Shown here one piece after another: positions 8,954 to 16,598 of a stretch of DNA of 64,000 bases; position 1 is the first letter of the stretch; the number at the start of each line of letters is the position of its first letter. Position numbers and translations under genes: made by a program. The notes under the pieces were generated by a model, which worked only from the letters and a program-made list of their open reading frames with translations, had not been told where the DNA came from and ran no database searches. Origin of the DNA: Stutzerimonas chloritidismutans AW-1 (GTDB lineage: Bacteria; Pseudomonadota; Gammaproteobacteria; Pseudomonadales; Pseudomonadaceae); assembly GCF_000495915.1 (NCBI RefSeq), contig NZ_AOFQ01000006.1:62001-126000 (forward strand). Direction: 5' to 3'.

Positions 8954-8959
8954 TATACT
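8954..8959 (+). promoter_or_regulatory. -10 element of the 6S RNA promoter
   Basis: TATACT sits about 7 bases before the predicted 5' end of 6S RNA. No good -35 hexamer is visible at the usual distance. Confidence 0.55.
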
Positions 8960-8965
8960 CCGCCC

Positions 8966-9145
8966 AACTCCCTGGCATGTTCGCCAGTCGGCGATGACCC
9001 TCTCCCGATAAGCAACACCATGGAGGCTACACGTGGTGCCGGTGTGCATGTCCGCCTGACGGAAAGCCTTAAGGTACTCTGTAGTCGCCACCTTGAACTC
9101 TCGGGTTCAAGGGCCTACGCTGGCAGCGGCATGCTGGGGAGCCAC
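8966..9145 (+). ncRNA. ssrS: 6S RNA (SsrS)
   Basis: The segment lies between zapA and ygfA, the conserved locus of 6S RNA. The ends pair to form the closing stem: CTCCCTGGCATG near 8969-8979 with CATGCTGGGGAG at 9130-9141. Internal sequences typical of Pseudomonas 6S RNA are visible, such as CCGATAAGCAACA, GTGTGCATGTCCGC, GACGGAAAGCCTTAAGG and the hairpin CCTTGAACT-CTC-GGGTTCAAGG. 6S RNA mimics an open promoter and sequesters sigma70 RNA polymerase in stationary phase. Ends are approximate, to within several bases. Confidence 0.88.
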
Positions 9146-9150
9146 TTCTG

Positions 9151-9753
9151 ATGATCGTAGCCGAAGGCCTTTCGCGCCCGGCGCTACGCCGCAAGCTGCG
9201 CCACGCTCGACGCCAACTGACACCCGCCCAGCAGCGCCTGGCCGCTCGCCGTCTCTATCGGCAGCTGGCTCAGCATCCCCGGTTTCGGCGCGCCCGGCAT
9301 ATCGCCCTGTACCTGCCCAATGATGGCGAAATCGATCCGCGCCTATTGCTGCAAGCGGCTCAGCGCCGCGGCAAGGCAACCTATCTTCCGGTACTCAACC
9401 CCTGGCCACGTACGCGCATGGTGTTCCAGCGCATCGAGCCCGGCGAACAGCTGCGCCGCAACCGCTTCGGCATTCTGGAACCCGTGATCCGGACCGCTCG
9501 GCAACGCCGCGTCTGGGCGCTGGACCTGCTGCTCATGCCACTGGTGGGCTTCGACGGAAAGGGCGGACGGCTTGGCATGGGTGGCGGCTTCTATGATCGC
9601 AGCCTGGCGTATCGCGCCATGCGCAAAAAAAGTCACAAACCGACATTGTTGGGACTGGCTCATGAATGTCAGCGCGTCGATCGACTGCCGCTGGAGAGCT
9701 GGGATGTAGCGCTTCAGGCTACGGTGACGGACCAGGGCTGGTACGCCGGATGA
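9151..9753 (+). CDS. ygfA: 5-formyltetrahydrofolate cyclo-ligase
   Basis: This 200-residue enzyme converts 5-formyl-THF to 5,10-methenyl-THF using ATP. The N-terminal basic helix (RRKLRHARRQLTPAQQRLAAR, trimmed here to family form) and the conserved C-terminal GGRLGMGGGFYDRSLA motif are present. The ATG lies about 5 bases after the 6S RNA body; the gene is commonly cotranscribed with ssrS and translated from the same precursor. Confidence 0.93.
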   Translation: MIVAEGLSRPALRRKLRHARRQLTPAQQRLAARRLYRQLAQHPRFRRARHIALYLPNDGEIDPRLLLQAAQRRGKATYLPVLNPWPRTRMVFQRIEPGEQLRRNRFGILEPVIRTARQRRVWALDLLLMPLVGFDGKGGRLGMGGGFYDRSLAYRAMRKKSHKPTLLGLAHECQRVDRLPLESWDVALQATVTDQGWYAG

Positions 9754-9781
9754 TGGAACGCCGCGTCCATGCGGCACGAGA

Positions 9782-9934
9782 TCATCGCTGCTGAGCCTGC
9801 TGCACCTGAATGACCGGGGCCATGCCGGCCGCGCCATCGTGCTGATCCCACAGACTCTGCGTATAGCCCGTGGTGACTACGCCGAGACCAAAGATAAAGA
9901 CCAAAATCCACAGAATATCGGGCTTACGTTTCAT
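9782..9934 (-). CDS. Small single-pass membrane protein, 50 residues
   Basis: A short reading frame starts at ATG 9934 (MKRKPDILWILVFIFGLGVV) with a strong GGGGGAGG ribosome binding site 9 bases upstream. The product has a basic N terminus, one hydrophobic helix at about residues 8-24, then a soluble tail ending QVQQAQQR. I do not recognise a named family, though a similar small protein is expected next to ygfA in pseudomonads. The convergent ygfA stop is 29 bases away. The function is unknown. Confidence 0.75.
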   Translation of the reverse strand: MKRKPDILWILVFIFGLGVVTTGYTQSLWDQHDGAAGMAPVIQVQQAQQR

Positions 9935-10129
9935 TTGTGTTCGCCTCCCCCTACCAGGCGAAATGCTTGCGTCGAGTCGATGTGTTTTCGTTCTAGGACT
10001 CGATAGGCCACCTTACAGCTGCGGCATTTTCCGTGAAGCGTCGGCACCGCGCAAACAGGTATTGCAGCCGATTGTCGGAGATTTTGCCATCATGGTCTGA
10101 TCGAACCGTCCGATAGGAGAGCAAGGTTC

Positions 10130-10579
10130 ATGCCTTACTGGCTAATGAAGTCCGAACCCGACGAATTTTCCATCCGGGACCTGAAAAAAATGGGTCACGG
10201 ACGCTGGGATGGTGTACGCAACTACCAGGCGAGAAACTTCATGCGCCAGATGCAGGAAGGCGATCAGTTCTTCTTCTATCACTCCAGTTGCGCCGAGCCA
10301 GGAATCGCCGGCATTGGCAGGATCAGTCGCAGCGCCTATCCCGATCCCACTGTCCTCGACCCTGCCAGCCCCTATCACGATGCCAAGGCTCGCGATGATG
10401 CAAATCCGTGGAGCGCGGTCGATGTCGAGTTCGTCGACGCCTTTGCGACACCGTTGAAATTGGCGCGACTGAAAACCGAGCCAGCACTGCACGAACTGGC
10501 ACTGGTGAAGAAAGGAAGCCGCCTATCGGTGATGCCGGTCAGCGAAGACGAATGGCAGGCGATCCTGGCGATGCGCTGA
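10130..10579 (+). CDS. EVE domain protein
   Basis: This 149-residue protein is one EVE domain: it begins MPYWLMKSEPDEFSIRDL, then WDGVRNYQARNFMRQM, a FFFYHSSCAEPGIAGIGRI strand and a VDVEFVDAF region. EVE domains are related to PUA and YTH folds and bind modified bases in nucleic acid; the physiological target of stand-alone copies is unclear. SD-like AGGAGAG lies upstream. The gene is convergent with the FliL-like gene, stops two bases apart. Confidence 0.92.
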   Translation: MPYWLMKSEPDEFSIRDLKKMGHGRWDGVRNYQARNFMRQMQEGDQFFFYHSSCAEPGIAGIGRISRSAYPDPTVLDPASPYHDAKARDDANPWSAVDVEFVDAFATPLKLARLKTEPALHELALVKKGSRLSVMPVSEDEWQAILAMR

Positions 10580-10580
10580 G

Positions 10581-10985
10581 CTACTGGATGATCAGATTGT
10601 TGAACAGCAGATCATCCACCAGCGGTTTGCCTTCTTCCTGCTCCAGCACCTCGCGCACCTGGCGCAAGGCTTCCTGACGCAACTGTTCCTTGGCTTCGGG
10701 GCCGCTCAGCGTCTCGTCGGTCTGCTGGGAAAACAGCATCACCAGCTGATGGCGAATCAGCGGCTCGTGATGCTTGACCCGATCCTCCACCTCCTTGCTG
10801 GAGATACGCAGCGCAACATCGGCCTTGTAGTACTTCAGTCGCTCGCCGGAGCCGTAGTTGCCAACCATCGCAGGCGTCAGCGCGTAATAGAGTGTCTGCG
10901 TGGCGACGGCGTCTTCGGCCGGCTCCTCAGCCAGCGCGGGCCCAGCCAAAGCGAGGCAGAAAAACATCGAGATGAGGTATTTCAC
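10581..10985 (-). CDS. FliL-like exported protein
   Basis: The product (134 residues from GTG 10985) has a signal peptide or N-terminal anchor (VKYLISMFFCLALAGPALA) followed by a FliL-like domain: LTPAMVGNYG, LKYYKADVALRI, a long helix region and the C-terminal VDDLLFNNLIIQ motif. GTG 10985 is chosen because GGAG lies 9 bases upstream; an ATG at 11039 would add residues before the signal peptide. FliL proteins associate with the flagellar stator, but this copy is outside any flagellar cluster, as in other pseudomonads, so its role is not clear. Confidence 0.82.
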   Translation of the reverse strand: MKYLISMFFCLALAGPALAEEPAEDAVATQTLYYALTPAMVGNYGSGERLKYYKADVALRISSKEVEDRVKHHEPLIRHQLVMLFSQQTDETLSGPEAKEQLRQEALRQVREVLEQEEGKPLVDDLLFNNLIIQ

Positions 10986-11198
10986 GCGGTACTGCTCCAA
11001 GGGATTCCTGCGCCAGCATAACCAGTCGCCGCGGCCCACCCAAGCCTATCGCGCAACCGCCTGCCACTTATACGCCGCCATTACAGTGAACGATGCTGAT
11101 TGCCTCGCCACGCAGCGCTCCTAGACTGGAAAGTCCTGAGCAGTCGAGCCATCCCATGTCGGACGGCAAGCGTCCGACCAGTCGAACAAGGAAAAGCG

Positions 11199-12179
11199 AT
11201 GAAAGCCGTCCTGTGCAAAAGCTTCGGCCCGCCCGAAAGCCTGGTTGTCGAAGATGCCCCCTCCCCTCAGATCAAGCCGAGCGAGATCCTGCTCGACGTG
11301 CATGCCGCCGGGGTGAATTTCCCTGACACGCTGATGATCGAGGGCAAGTATCAGTTCAAGCCGCCGTTCCCGTTCTCGCCCGGCGGCGAGGCGGCCGGCG
11401 TGATTGCCGCAGTCGGAGAGAAGGTCAGCCACCTCAAGGTCGGCGACCGGGTCATGGCGCTCACCGGCTGGGGCAGCTTTGCCGAACAGGTTGCCGTGGC
11501 CGGTACCAACGCACTGCCAATCCCGCCGAGCATGGACTTCGAGACCGCTGCCGCCTTCAGCATGACCTATGGCACCTCGATGCATGCGCTCAAGCAGCGC
11601 GCCAATCTGCAACCCGGCGAGACCTTGCTGGTGCTCGGTGCCTCCGGAGGCGTCGGCCTGGCTGCCGTGGAGATCGGCAAGGCCATGGGCGCGCGAGTCA
11701 TCGCCGCCGCCTCCAGCGCCGAAAAGCTGGAGGTGGCGAAGAATGCCGGCGCCGACGAACTGATCAACTACAGCGAAGTCAGCCTGAAGGAGCGCCTGAA
11801 GGAACTCACCGGCGGCCAGGGTGTGGATGTCATCTACGATCCGGTGGGCGGCAAGCTGTTCGAGGAAGCCTTCCGCAGCATCGCCTGGAACGGCCGCATG
11901 CTGGTGGTGGGTTTCGCCGCCGGTGGCGACATTCCGGCGTTGCCGGCCAACCTGCCGCTGCTCAAGGGTGCCGCACTGATCGGCGTGTTCTGGGGCTCCT
12001 TCGCCCAGCGTCAACCGCAGGACAACGCCGCGAATTTCCGTCAGCTGTTCGCCTGGCATGCAGAAGGCAAGCTCAAGCCGCTGGTATCGCAACGCTTTGC
12101 GCTGGAAGAGGCTGGCCAGGCTATCGCCACGCTGGGGCAGCGCAAGGCGGTCGGCAAGCTGGTGGTGCAGGTGCGCTGA
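11199..12179 (+). CDS. NADPH:quinone oxidoreductase family protein (zinc-less MDR)
   Basis: This is a 326-residue medium-chain dehydrogenase/reductase. It begins MKAVLCKSFGPPESLVV, has the GroES-like domain with FPDTLMIEGKYQFKPPFPF and the Rossmann motif LGASGGVGLAAVEIGKAMG at about residues 146-164, then VDVIYDPVGGKLFEEAFR. It lacks the zinc ligands of alcohol dehydrogenases, so a quinone or enone reductase is likely. The ATG at 11199 fits the family start and has AAGGAAAAG upstream; the in-frame extension to 11100 is rejected. Confidence 0.9.
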   Translation: MKAVLCKSFGPPESLVVEDAPSPQIKPSEILLDVHAAGVNFPDTLMIEGKYQFKPPFPFSPGGEAAGVIAAVGEKVSHLKVGDRVMALTGWGSFAEQVAVAGTNALPIPPSMDFETAAAFSMTYGTSMHALKQRANLQPGETLLVLGASGGVGLAAVEIGKAMGARVIAAASSAEKLEVAKNAGADELINYSEVSLKERLKELTGGQGVDVIYDPVGGKLFEEAFRSIAWNGRMLVVGFAAGGDIPALPANLPLLKGAALIGVFWGSFAQRQPQDNAANFRQLFAWHAEGKLKPLVSQRFALEEAGQAIATLGQRKAVGKLVVQVR

Positions 12180-12192
12180 TGCGCAGAAGGAA

Positions 12193-12221
12193 ATGCAGGA
12201 AGCGTCGGACGCTTCCTGCAT
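12193..12221. terminator. Bidirectional terminator between convergent genes
   Basis: A perfect 12-bp stem (ATGCAGGAAGCG at 12193-12204, CGCTTCCTGCAT at 12210-12221, 5-base loop) lies between the oxidoreductase stop and the secB stop. In the leftward sense it is followed by a T-rich TTTCCTTCT stretch, so it probably serves secB best. Confidence 0.7.
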
Positions 12222-12233
12222 GACCCGCATGGA

Positions 12234-12728
12234 TCAGTGGGCGGTGCTGGGGGCTTCGCCGGCGCTCTGCATGCGCGCCATTTCCTGGGCGTAGAGTGCG
12301 TCGAAGTTCACCGGAGCCAGCATCAGCGCCGGGAACGAACCGCGGGTCACCAGGCTGTCCAGCGCCTCACGGGCGTACGGGAAGAGGATGTTCGGGCAGA
12401 ACGCGCCAAGGGTGTGGCTCATCGCAGCCGCTTCCAGACCCTTGATCAGGAAGATCCCGGCCTGCTGCACTTCGGCAATGAACGCAACTTCTTCGCCGGT
12501 CTTCACGGTGACCGAAAGGGTCAGCACGACTTCATGGAAGTCGCCCTCAAGCGCCTTCTGCTTGGTGTTCAGGTCCAGCGCGACACTCGGATTCCATTCC
12601 TGACGGAAAATTTCCGGGCTCTTCGGCGCTTCGAAGGACAGGTCGCGGACGTAGATGCGCTGCAGAGAGAACTGCGCGCCCTGTTCGTTCTGCGACGCTG
12701 CGCCGCCGTTGTTAGCTTGTTCGGTCAT
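12234..12728 (-). CDS. secB: Protein-export chaperone SecB
   Basis: This 164-residue acidic chaperone shows the family segments [47 protein letters not shown] and the C-terminal [17 protein letters not shown] and [15 protein letters not shown]. It holds precursors unfolded and delivers them to SecA. It follows grxC and the rhodanese-fold gene, the usual yibN-grxC-secB order, and ends at a strong hairpin. Confidence 0.97.
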   Translation of the reverse strand: MTEQANNGGAASQNEQGAQFSLQRIYVRDLSFEAPKSPEIFRQEWNPSVALDLNTKQKALEGDFHEVVLTLSVTVKTGEEVAFIAEVQQAGIFLIKGLEAAAMSHTLGAFCPNILFPYAREALDSLVTRGSFPALMLAPVNFDALYAQEMARMQSAGEAPSTAH

Positions 12729-12792
12729 TTCTGCAACCTTCTATCCAGTTGTGCGTGTCGTTTGAATTGTTCGCAGACCCGCGTTGCCGGCC

Positions 12793-13047
12793 TCAAGCCT
12801 GCAGCAACGGGTCGAGACGTCCAGCGCGCTCCAGAGCGTGCAGCTCATCGCAGCCGCCGACGTGCTTGTCGCCGATCCATATCTGCGGCACCGAGGTGCG
12901 TCCGGCCTTGCTGGCCATCTCGGCGCGCAGGGACGGGTTGCCATCCACGGAAATTTCCTCGTAGGCGACACCCTTGCGATCGAGCAGCGCCTTGGCGCGG
13001 ATACAGAACGGGCACCAGGCGGTGGTATAGATGACGACGTTGGGCAT
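12793..13047 (-). CDS. grxC: Glutaredoxin 3
   Basis: This 84-residue glutaredoxin has the dithiol active site CPFC at residues 12-15 (TTAWCPFCIRAKALL), the TSVPQIWIG cis-proline segment and the GGCDELHAL glutathione-binding motif. It reduces disulfides and glutathione mixed disulfides in the cytoplasm. It sits two bases downstream of the rhodanese-fold gene and 64 bases before secB. Confidence 0.96.
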   Translation of the reverse strand: MPNVVIYTTAWCPFCIRAKALLDRKGVAYEEISVDGNPSLRAEMASKAGRTSVPQIWIGDKHVGGCDELHALERAGRLDPLLQA

Positions 13048-13049
13048 GA

Positions 13050-13466
13050 TTACTTGACCACTGGCAGATTGTCGCCGCGCCAGCTGGAAATCCCTCCCGA
13101 CAACTTGGCGGCGGTGAAGCCTGCCTTCTGCAGCTCACGGCAGGCCGTTCCGGCGTGCTGCCCCATGGCGTCGACCACGATGATGGTCTTGGCCTTGTGC
13201 TTTTCCAGCTCGCCTGTGCGGCTGACCAGCTTCTCGTAGGGAATGTTCAATGCATCGACGATATGACCCGCGTCGAACTCCTTCTTGACGCGCACGTCCA
13301 ACACCACGCCCTCGCCACTGTTGACCAGTGCCGTCAGTTCGCGATTGCTCAGGCTCTTGCCACCCTTGCGGGTCTCGGTGATGAACAGAAGGATCAACAG
13401 CACCACGAACAGGCTGCTGAGTACATAGTGGTTAGAGACAAATTCAATCAGGTTAGCGAGCATCAA
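13050..13466 (-). CDS. Membrane-anchored rhodanese-fold protein (YibN type), no catalytic Cys at the usual place
   Basis: This 138-residue protein has an N-terminal membrane helix (about residues 14-29) and a rhodanese domain (LVNSGEGVVLDVRVKKEFDAG, HIVDALNIPYE, then the active-site loop). The loop reads IIVVDAMGQHAGTACRELQ: the position normally held by the catalytic cysteine is Asp, and the first Cys comes later. Sulfur transfer by the standard mechanism is therefore doubtful. The gene heads the leftward grxC-secB group and is divergent from gpmI. The real function is unknown. Confidence 0.88.
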   Translation of the reverse strand: MMLANLIEFVSNHYVLSSLFVVLLILLFITETRKGGKSLSNRELTALVNSGEGVVLDVRVKKEFDAGHIVDALNIPYEKLVSRTGELEKHKAKTIIVVDAMGQHAGTACRELQKAGFTAAKLSGGISSWRGDNLPVVK

Positions 13467-13494
13467 CGGGTACCCGGACGATAAAATGCGGGCC

Positions 13495-13523
13495 AGTATA
13501 CACAGCCCCTCCTACCGGCTGAA
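13495..13523 (-). promoter_or_regulatory. Predicted promoter of the rhodanese-grxC-secB operon
   Basis: On the minus strand, TTCAGC (13523-13518) and TATACT (13500-13495) are 17 bases apart, about 29 bases before the start codon. The -10 is good and the -35 is weak. Confidence 0.5.
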
Positions 13524-13603
13524 CCCTGATGATTCGTGACCTCGCCCCGGCCAGCCAGTAGACTGGCTGCCCTTTTCCGCCCCCGTGCAAGGAGCCCGAA
13601 AGC

Positions 13604-15151
13604 ATGTCCGTCGCCCCCACCGCCGCGCCCAAACCCCTGGTACTGATCATTCTCGATGGCTTCGGGCACAGCGACAGCCCGGACTTCAACGCCATCCACG
13701 CCGCCCGCAAGCCGGTCTATGATCGCCTGCTGGCCAGCCAGCCGCACGGATTGATCTCTGGCAGCGGCATGGATGTCGGTCTGCCGGACGGGCAGATGGG
13801 CAACTCAGAGGTCGGCCACATGAACCTGGGTGCCGGGCGCGTGGTGTACCAGGACTTCACCCGGGTGACCAAGGCGATCCGTGATGGCGAGTTCTTCGCG
13901 AACCCCACCATCTGTGCCGCCGTCGACAAGGCCGCGGGGGCCGGCAAGGCGGTGCACATCCTCGGCCTGCTCTCCGACGGTGGCGTGCACAGCCATCAGG
14001 ATCATCTGGTCGCCATGGCCGAGCTGGCGGCCCAGCGCGGCGCCGAAAAGATCTACCTGCATGCCTTCCTCGACGGCCGCGACACCCCGCCGAAGAGCGC
14101 ACAGCACTCCATCGAACTGCTCCAGGCTACCTTCACGCGCCTGGGCAAGGGGCGTATCGCCAGCCTGATCGGCCGCTACTTCGCCATGGACCGCGACAAC
14201 CGCTGGGACCGCGTACAGCAGGCCTACGAGCTGATCGTCGACGGCAAGGCGGAGTACCGCTCCGACTACGCCGTGGATGGCCTGATCGCCGCCTACGAGC
14301 GTGGCGAAAGCGACGAATTCGTCAAGGCGACCACCATCGGCGAACCGGTGCGCGTCGAGGATGGCGACGCCGTGGTGTTCATGAACTTCCGTGCCGACCG
14401 CGCCCGCGAGCTGACCCGCTGCTTCGTCGAACCCGGCTTCAATGAATTCGAACGCGCCCGGGTGCCGCAACTGGCCGAGTTCGTCATGCTCACCCAGTAC
14501 GCCGCGAGCATTCCCGCGCCGGCAGCCTTCGCCCCGGAAGCGCTGACCAACGTGCTCGGCGAGTACCTGGCCAACAACGGCAAGACCCAGCTGCGCATCG
14601 CCGAAACCGAGAAATACGCCCACGTCACTTTCTTCTTCTCCGGCGGCCGCGAAGAGCCCTTCCCCGGCGAAGAGCGCATTCTGATCCCCTCGCCTCAGGT
14701 CGCCACCTACGACCTGAAACCCGAGATGAGCGCGCCCGAGGTCACCGATCGTATCGTCGATGCCATCGAAAACCAGCGCTACGACGTTATCGTGGTCAAC
14801 TACGCCAACGGCGACATGGTCGGTCATACCGGCGTGTTCGATGCCGCGGTCAAGGCGGTGGAATGCCTGGACAGCTGCGTCGGGCGGATCGTCGAGGCGC
14901 TGGACAAGGTCGGTGGCGAAGCGCTGCTGACCGCCGACCACGGCAACGTCGAACAGATGGAAGACGTCATGACCGGCCAGGCGCACACCGCGCATACCTG
15001 TGAGCCAGTGCCTTTCATCTATATAGGCAAGCGCAACGTCTCGATCCGCGAAGGCGGCGTGCTGGCCGATGTCGCGCCAACCATGCTGACCCTGCTCGGC
15101 ATGCCGGTACCGCCGGAGATGACCGGTCGCTCGATCGTCGAGCTGAGCTGA
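13604..15151 (+). CDS. gpmI: 2,3-bisphosphoglycerate-independent phosphoglycerate mutase
   Basis: This 515-residue enzyme interconverts 3- and 2-phosphoglycerate with two Mn2+ ions. Visible motifs are [11 protein letters not shown] (metal Asp), the catalytic serine in [51 protein letters not shown] and the C-terminal [11 protein letters not shown] with metal ligands. AAGGAG lies 10 bases before the ATG. The length fits the GpmI family. It is monocistronic or leads into envC; a hairpin and a terminator follow. Confidence 0.97.
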   Translation: MSVAPTAAPKPLVLIILDGFGHSDSPDFNAIHAARKPVYDRLLASQPHGLISGSGMDVGLPDGQMGNSEVGHMNLGAGRVVYQDFTRVTKAIRDGEFFANPTICAAVDKAAGAGKAVHILGLLSDGGVHSHQDHLVAMAELAAQRGAEKIYLHAFLDGRDTPPKSAQHSIELLQATFTRLGKGRIASLIGRYFAMDRDNRWDRVQQAYELIVDGKAEYRSDYAVDGLIAAYERGESDEFVKATTIGEPVRVEDGDAVVFMNFRADRARELTRCFVEPGFNEFERARVPQLAEFVMLTQYAASIPAPAAFAPEALTNVLGEYLANNGKTQLRIAETEKYAHVTFFFSGGREEPFPGEERILIPSPQVATYDLKPEMSAPEVTDRIVDAIENQRYDVIVVNYANGDMVGHTGVFDAAVKAVECLDSCVGRIVEALDKVGGEALLTADHGNVEQMEDVMTGQAHTAHTCEPVPFIYIGKRNVSIREGGVLADVAPTMLTLLGMPVPPEMTGRSIVELS

Positions 15152-15160
15152 TCGAGCCGG

Positions 15161-15195
15161 GCGGGAAGCGGCTGGCGCCAGCCGCCGTTTCCCGC
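15161..15195 (+). repeat. Long GC-rich hairpin downstream of gpmI
   Basis: GCGGGAA (15161-15167) pairs with TTCCCGC (15189-15195), and a perfect palindrome CGGCTGGCGCCAGCCG lies inside. There is no T run immediately after, so it may stabilise the 3' end rather than terminate. Confidence 0.6.
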
Positions 15196-15204
15196 TACAG
15201 GCTT

Positions 15205-15225
15205 CAAGCTTCCAGCTTGCTTTTT
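15205..15225 (+). terminator. Intrinsic terminator after gpmI
   Basis: CAAGC (15205-15209) and GCTTG (15215-15219) form a 5-bp stem with loop TTCCA, followed by CTTTTT. The stem is short, but it follows the larger hairpin above. Confidence 0.55.
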
Positions 15226-15267
15226 AGGCATACTACGTCGGTCATAACGCTCGGTTGACGCCCTCCA

Positions 15268-16527
15268 ATGCCTCGTACCTTTCTCGCCCTCGCCTTCCTC
15301 TGCCTGCTCGGCCCCGCCGTGGCGGACGAACGTGCCGCAGCGCGGCAGCAGATCGAAGCCGCTCGCCAGGACATTGCCGAACTGCAGAAACTGCTCAAGC
15401 AGATCGAGCAGGAGAAATCCGGCGTTCAGAAGCAGCTGAAGACCACCGAAAGCGAGATGGGTCAGCTGGAAAAGCAGGTCGACACCCTGCAGCAGGAGAT
15501 CGACCGCAGCGAGGCCGAGCTGGAACGCCTGAACGAGGAGAAAACCACCCTCGAAGGCGCACGCCTGGAGCAGCAGCGCCTGATCGGGCTGCAGGCCCGC
15601 GCCGCCTATCAGAATGGGAGGCAGGAATACCTCAAGCTGCTGCTCAACCAGCAGAACCCGGAAAAATTCAGCCGCACCATCACCTATTACGACTACCTGA
15701 ACAAGGCGCGCCTCGAACAGCTCGACAGCTTCAACGAGACCCTGCGCCAACTGGCCGGAGTCGAGACTGACATCGAAGCGCAGCAGAACCTTCTGGCGGA
15801 AAAGAAGGACGGCCTGCTGGAGCGGCGCGAGCAGCTCGCCGAGGTGCGCAAGGAGCGCCAGCAAACGCTGGCCAAGCTCAACAGCGACCTGTCCAGCCGC
15901 GAACAGAAGCTGCAGGCCCGCCGTCAGGAGCAGGCCCAGTTCGAACGGGTACTCAAGACCATCGAGGAAACTCTGGCGCGCCAGGCTCGCGAAGCCGAGG
16001 AAGCCCGGCAACGCGAACTGCTTGCCGAGCGCCAGCGTCAGGAGCAACAACAATCCCGGCCCGGCGCCAGCACTGCGCCGAGCGGCCCATTGGTTTCCAG
16101 TGCCGGCGGCAACTTCGGCGGCCCGTTCGCCAAGGCCAAGGGCAAGCTGCCATGGCCGGTGGATGGACGTCTCGTCGCCCGCTATGGCACTCCGCGCGGC
16201 GGCGACGCTCGAACCAAGTGGGACGGCGTACTGATCGGCGCCAGCGTCGGTACTCAGGTCCGCGCCGTCCATGGCGGACGCGTAGTGTTCGCCGACTGGC
16301 TGCGCGGCGCTGGACTGCTGGTAATCCTCGACCATGGCAATGGTTATCTGAGCCTGTATGGCCACAACCAGAGCCTGCTGCGCGACGCCGGCGATATCGT
16401 CAAGGCCGGCGACGCAATTGCCACGGTAGGCACCAGCGGCGGCCAGGAAACTGCCGCACTGTATTTCGCCATTCGCCAGCAGGGGCGCCCCAGCGATCCT
16501 GCCCAATGGTGCCGCGCGCAAGGTTAG
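15268..16527 (+). CDS. envC: EnvC-like murein hydrolase activator
   Basis: The 419-residue product has a signal peptide (about 1-20), a long periplasmic coiled coil (about 20-260) and a C-terminal LytM domain (about 290-415). The LytM domain is degenerate: the position of the H-x-H zinc motif reads LYFAIRQQG and the first ligand region reads TKWDG. This is as in EnvC, which activates amidases AmiA/AmiB at the division site instead of cutting peptidoglycan itself. It precedes ctpA by 71 bases, the usual gpmI-envC-ctpA order. Confidence 0.93.
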   Translation: MPRTFLALAFLCLLGPAVADERAAARQQIEAARQDIAELQKLLKQIEQEKSGVQKQLKTTESEMGQLEKQVDTLQQEIDRSEAELERLNEEKTTLEGARLEQQRLIGLQARAAYQNGRQEYLKLLLNQQNPEKFSRTITYYDYLNKARLEQLDSFNETLRQLAGVETDIEAQQNLLAEKKDGLLERREQLAEVRKERQQTLAKLNSDLSSREQKLQARRQEQAQFERVLKTIEETLARQAREAEEARQRELLAERQRQEQQQSRPGASTAPSGPLVSSAGGNFGGPFAKAKGKLPWPVDGRLVARYGTPRGGDARTKWDGVLIGASVGTQVRAVHGGRVVFADWLRGAGLLVILDHGNGYLSLYGHNQSLLRDAGDIVKAGDAIATVGTSGGQETAALYFAIRQQGRPSDPAQWCRAQG

Positions 16528-16598
16528 CGATCAGCGGCGTTCGGTCCTGCCGAGCCGCCCGCACCACCAAGCGCGCCCTCTCATAATTGGAGTTCGAC

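Noticed and set aside
15019..16521. A 500-codon minus-strand frame opposite envC
   Set aside because: It is leucine- and glycine-rich reverse complement of a coiled coil; no coherent domain.
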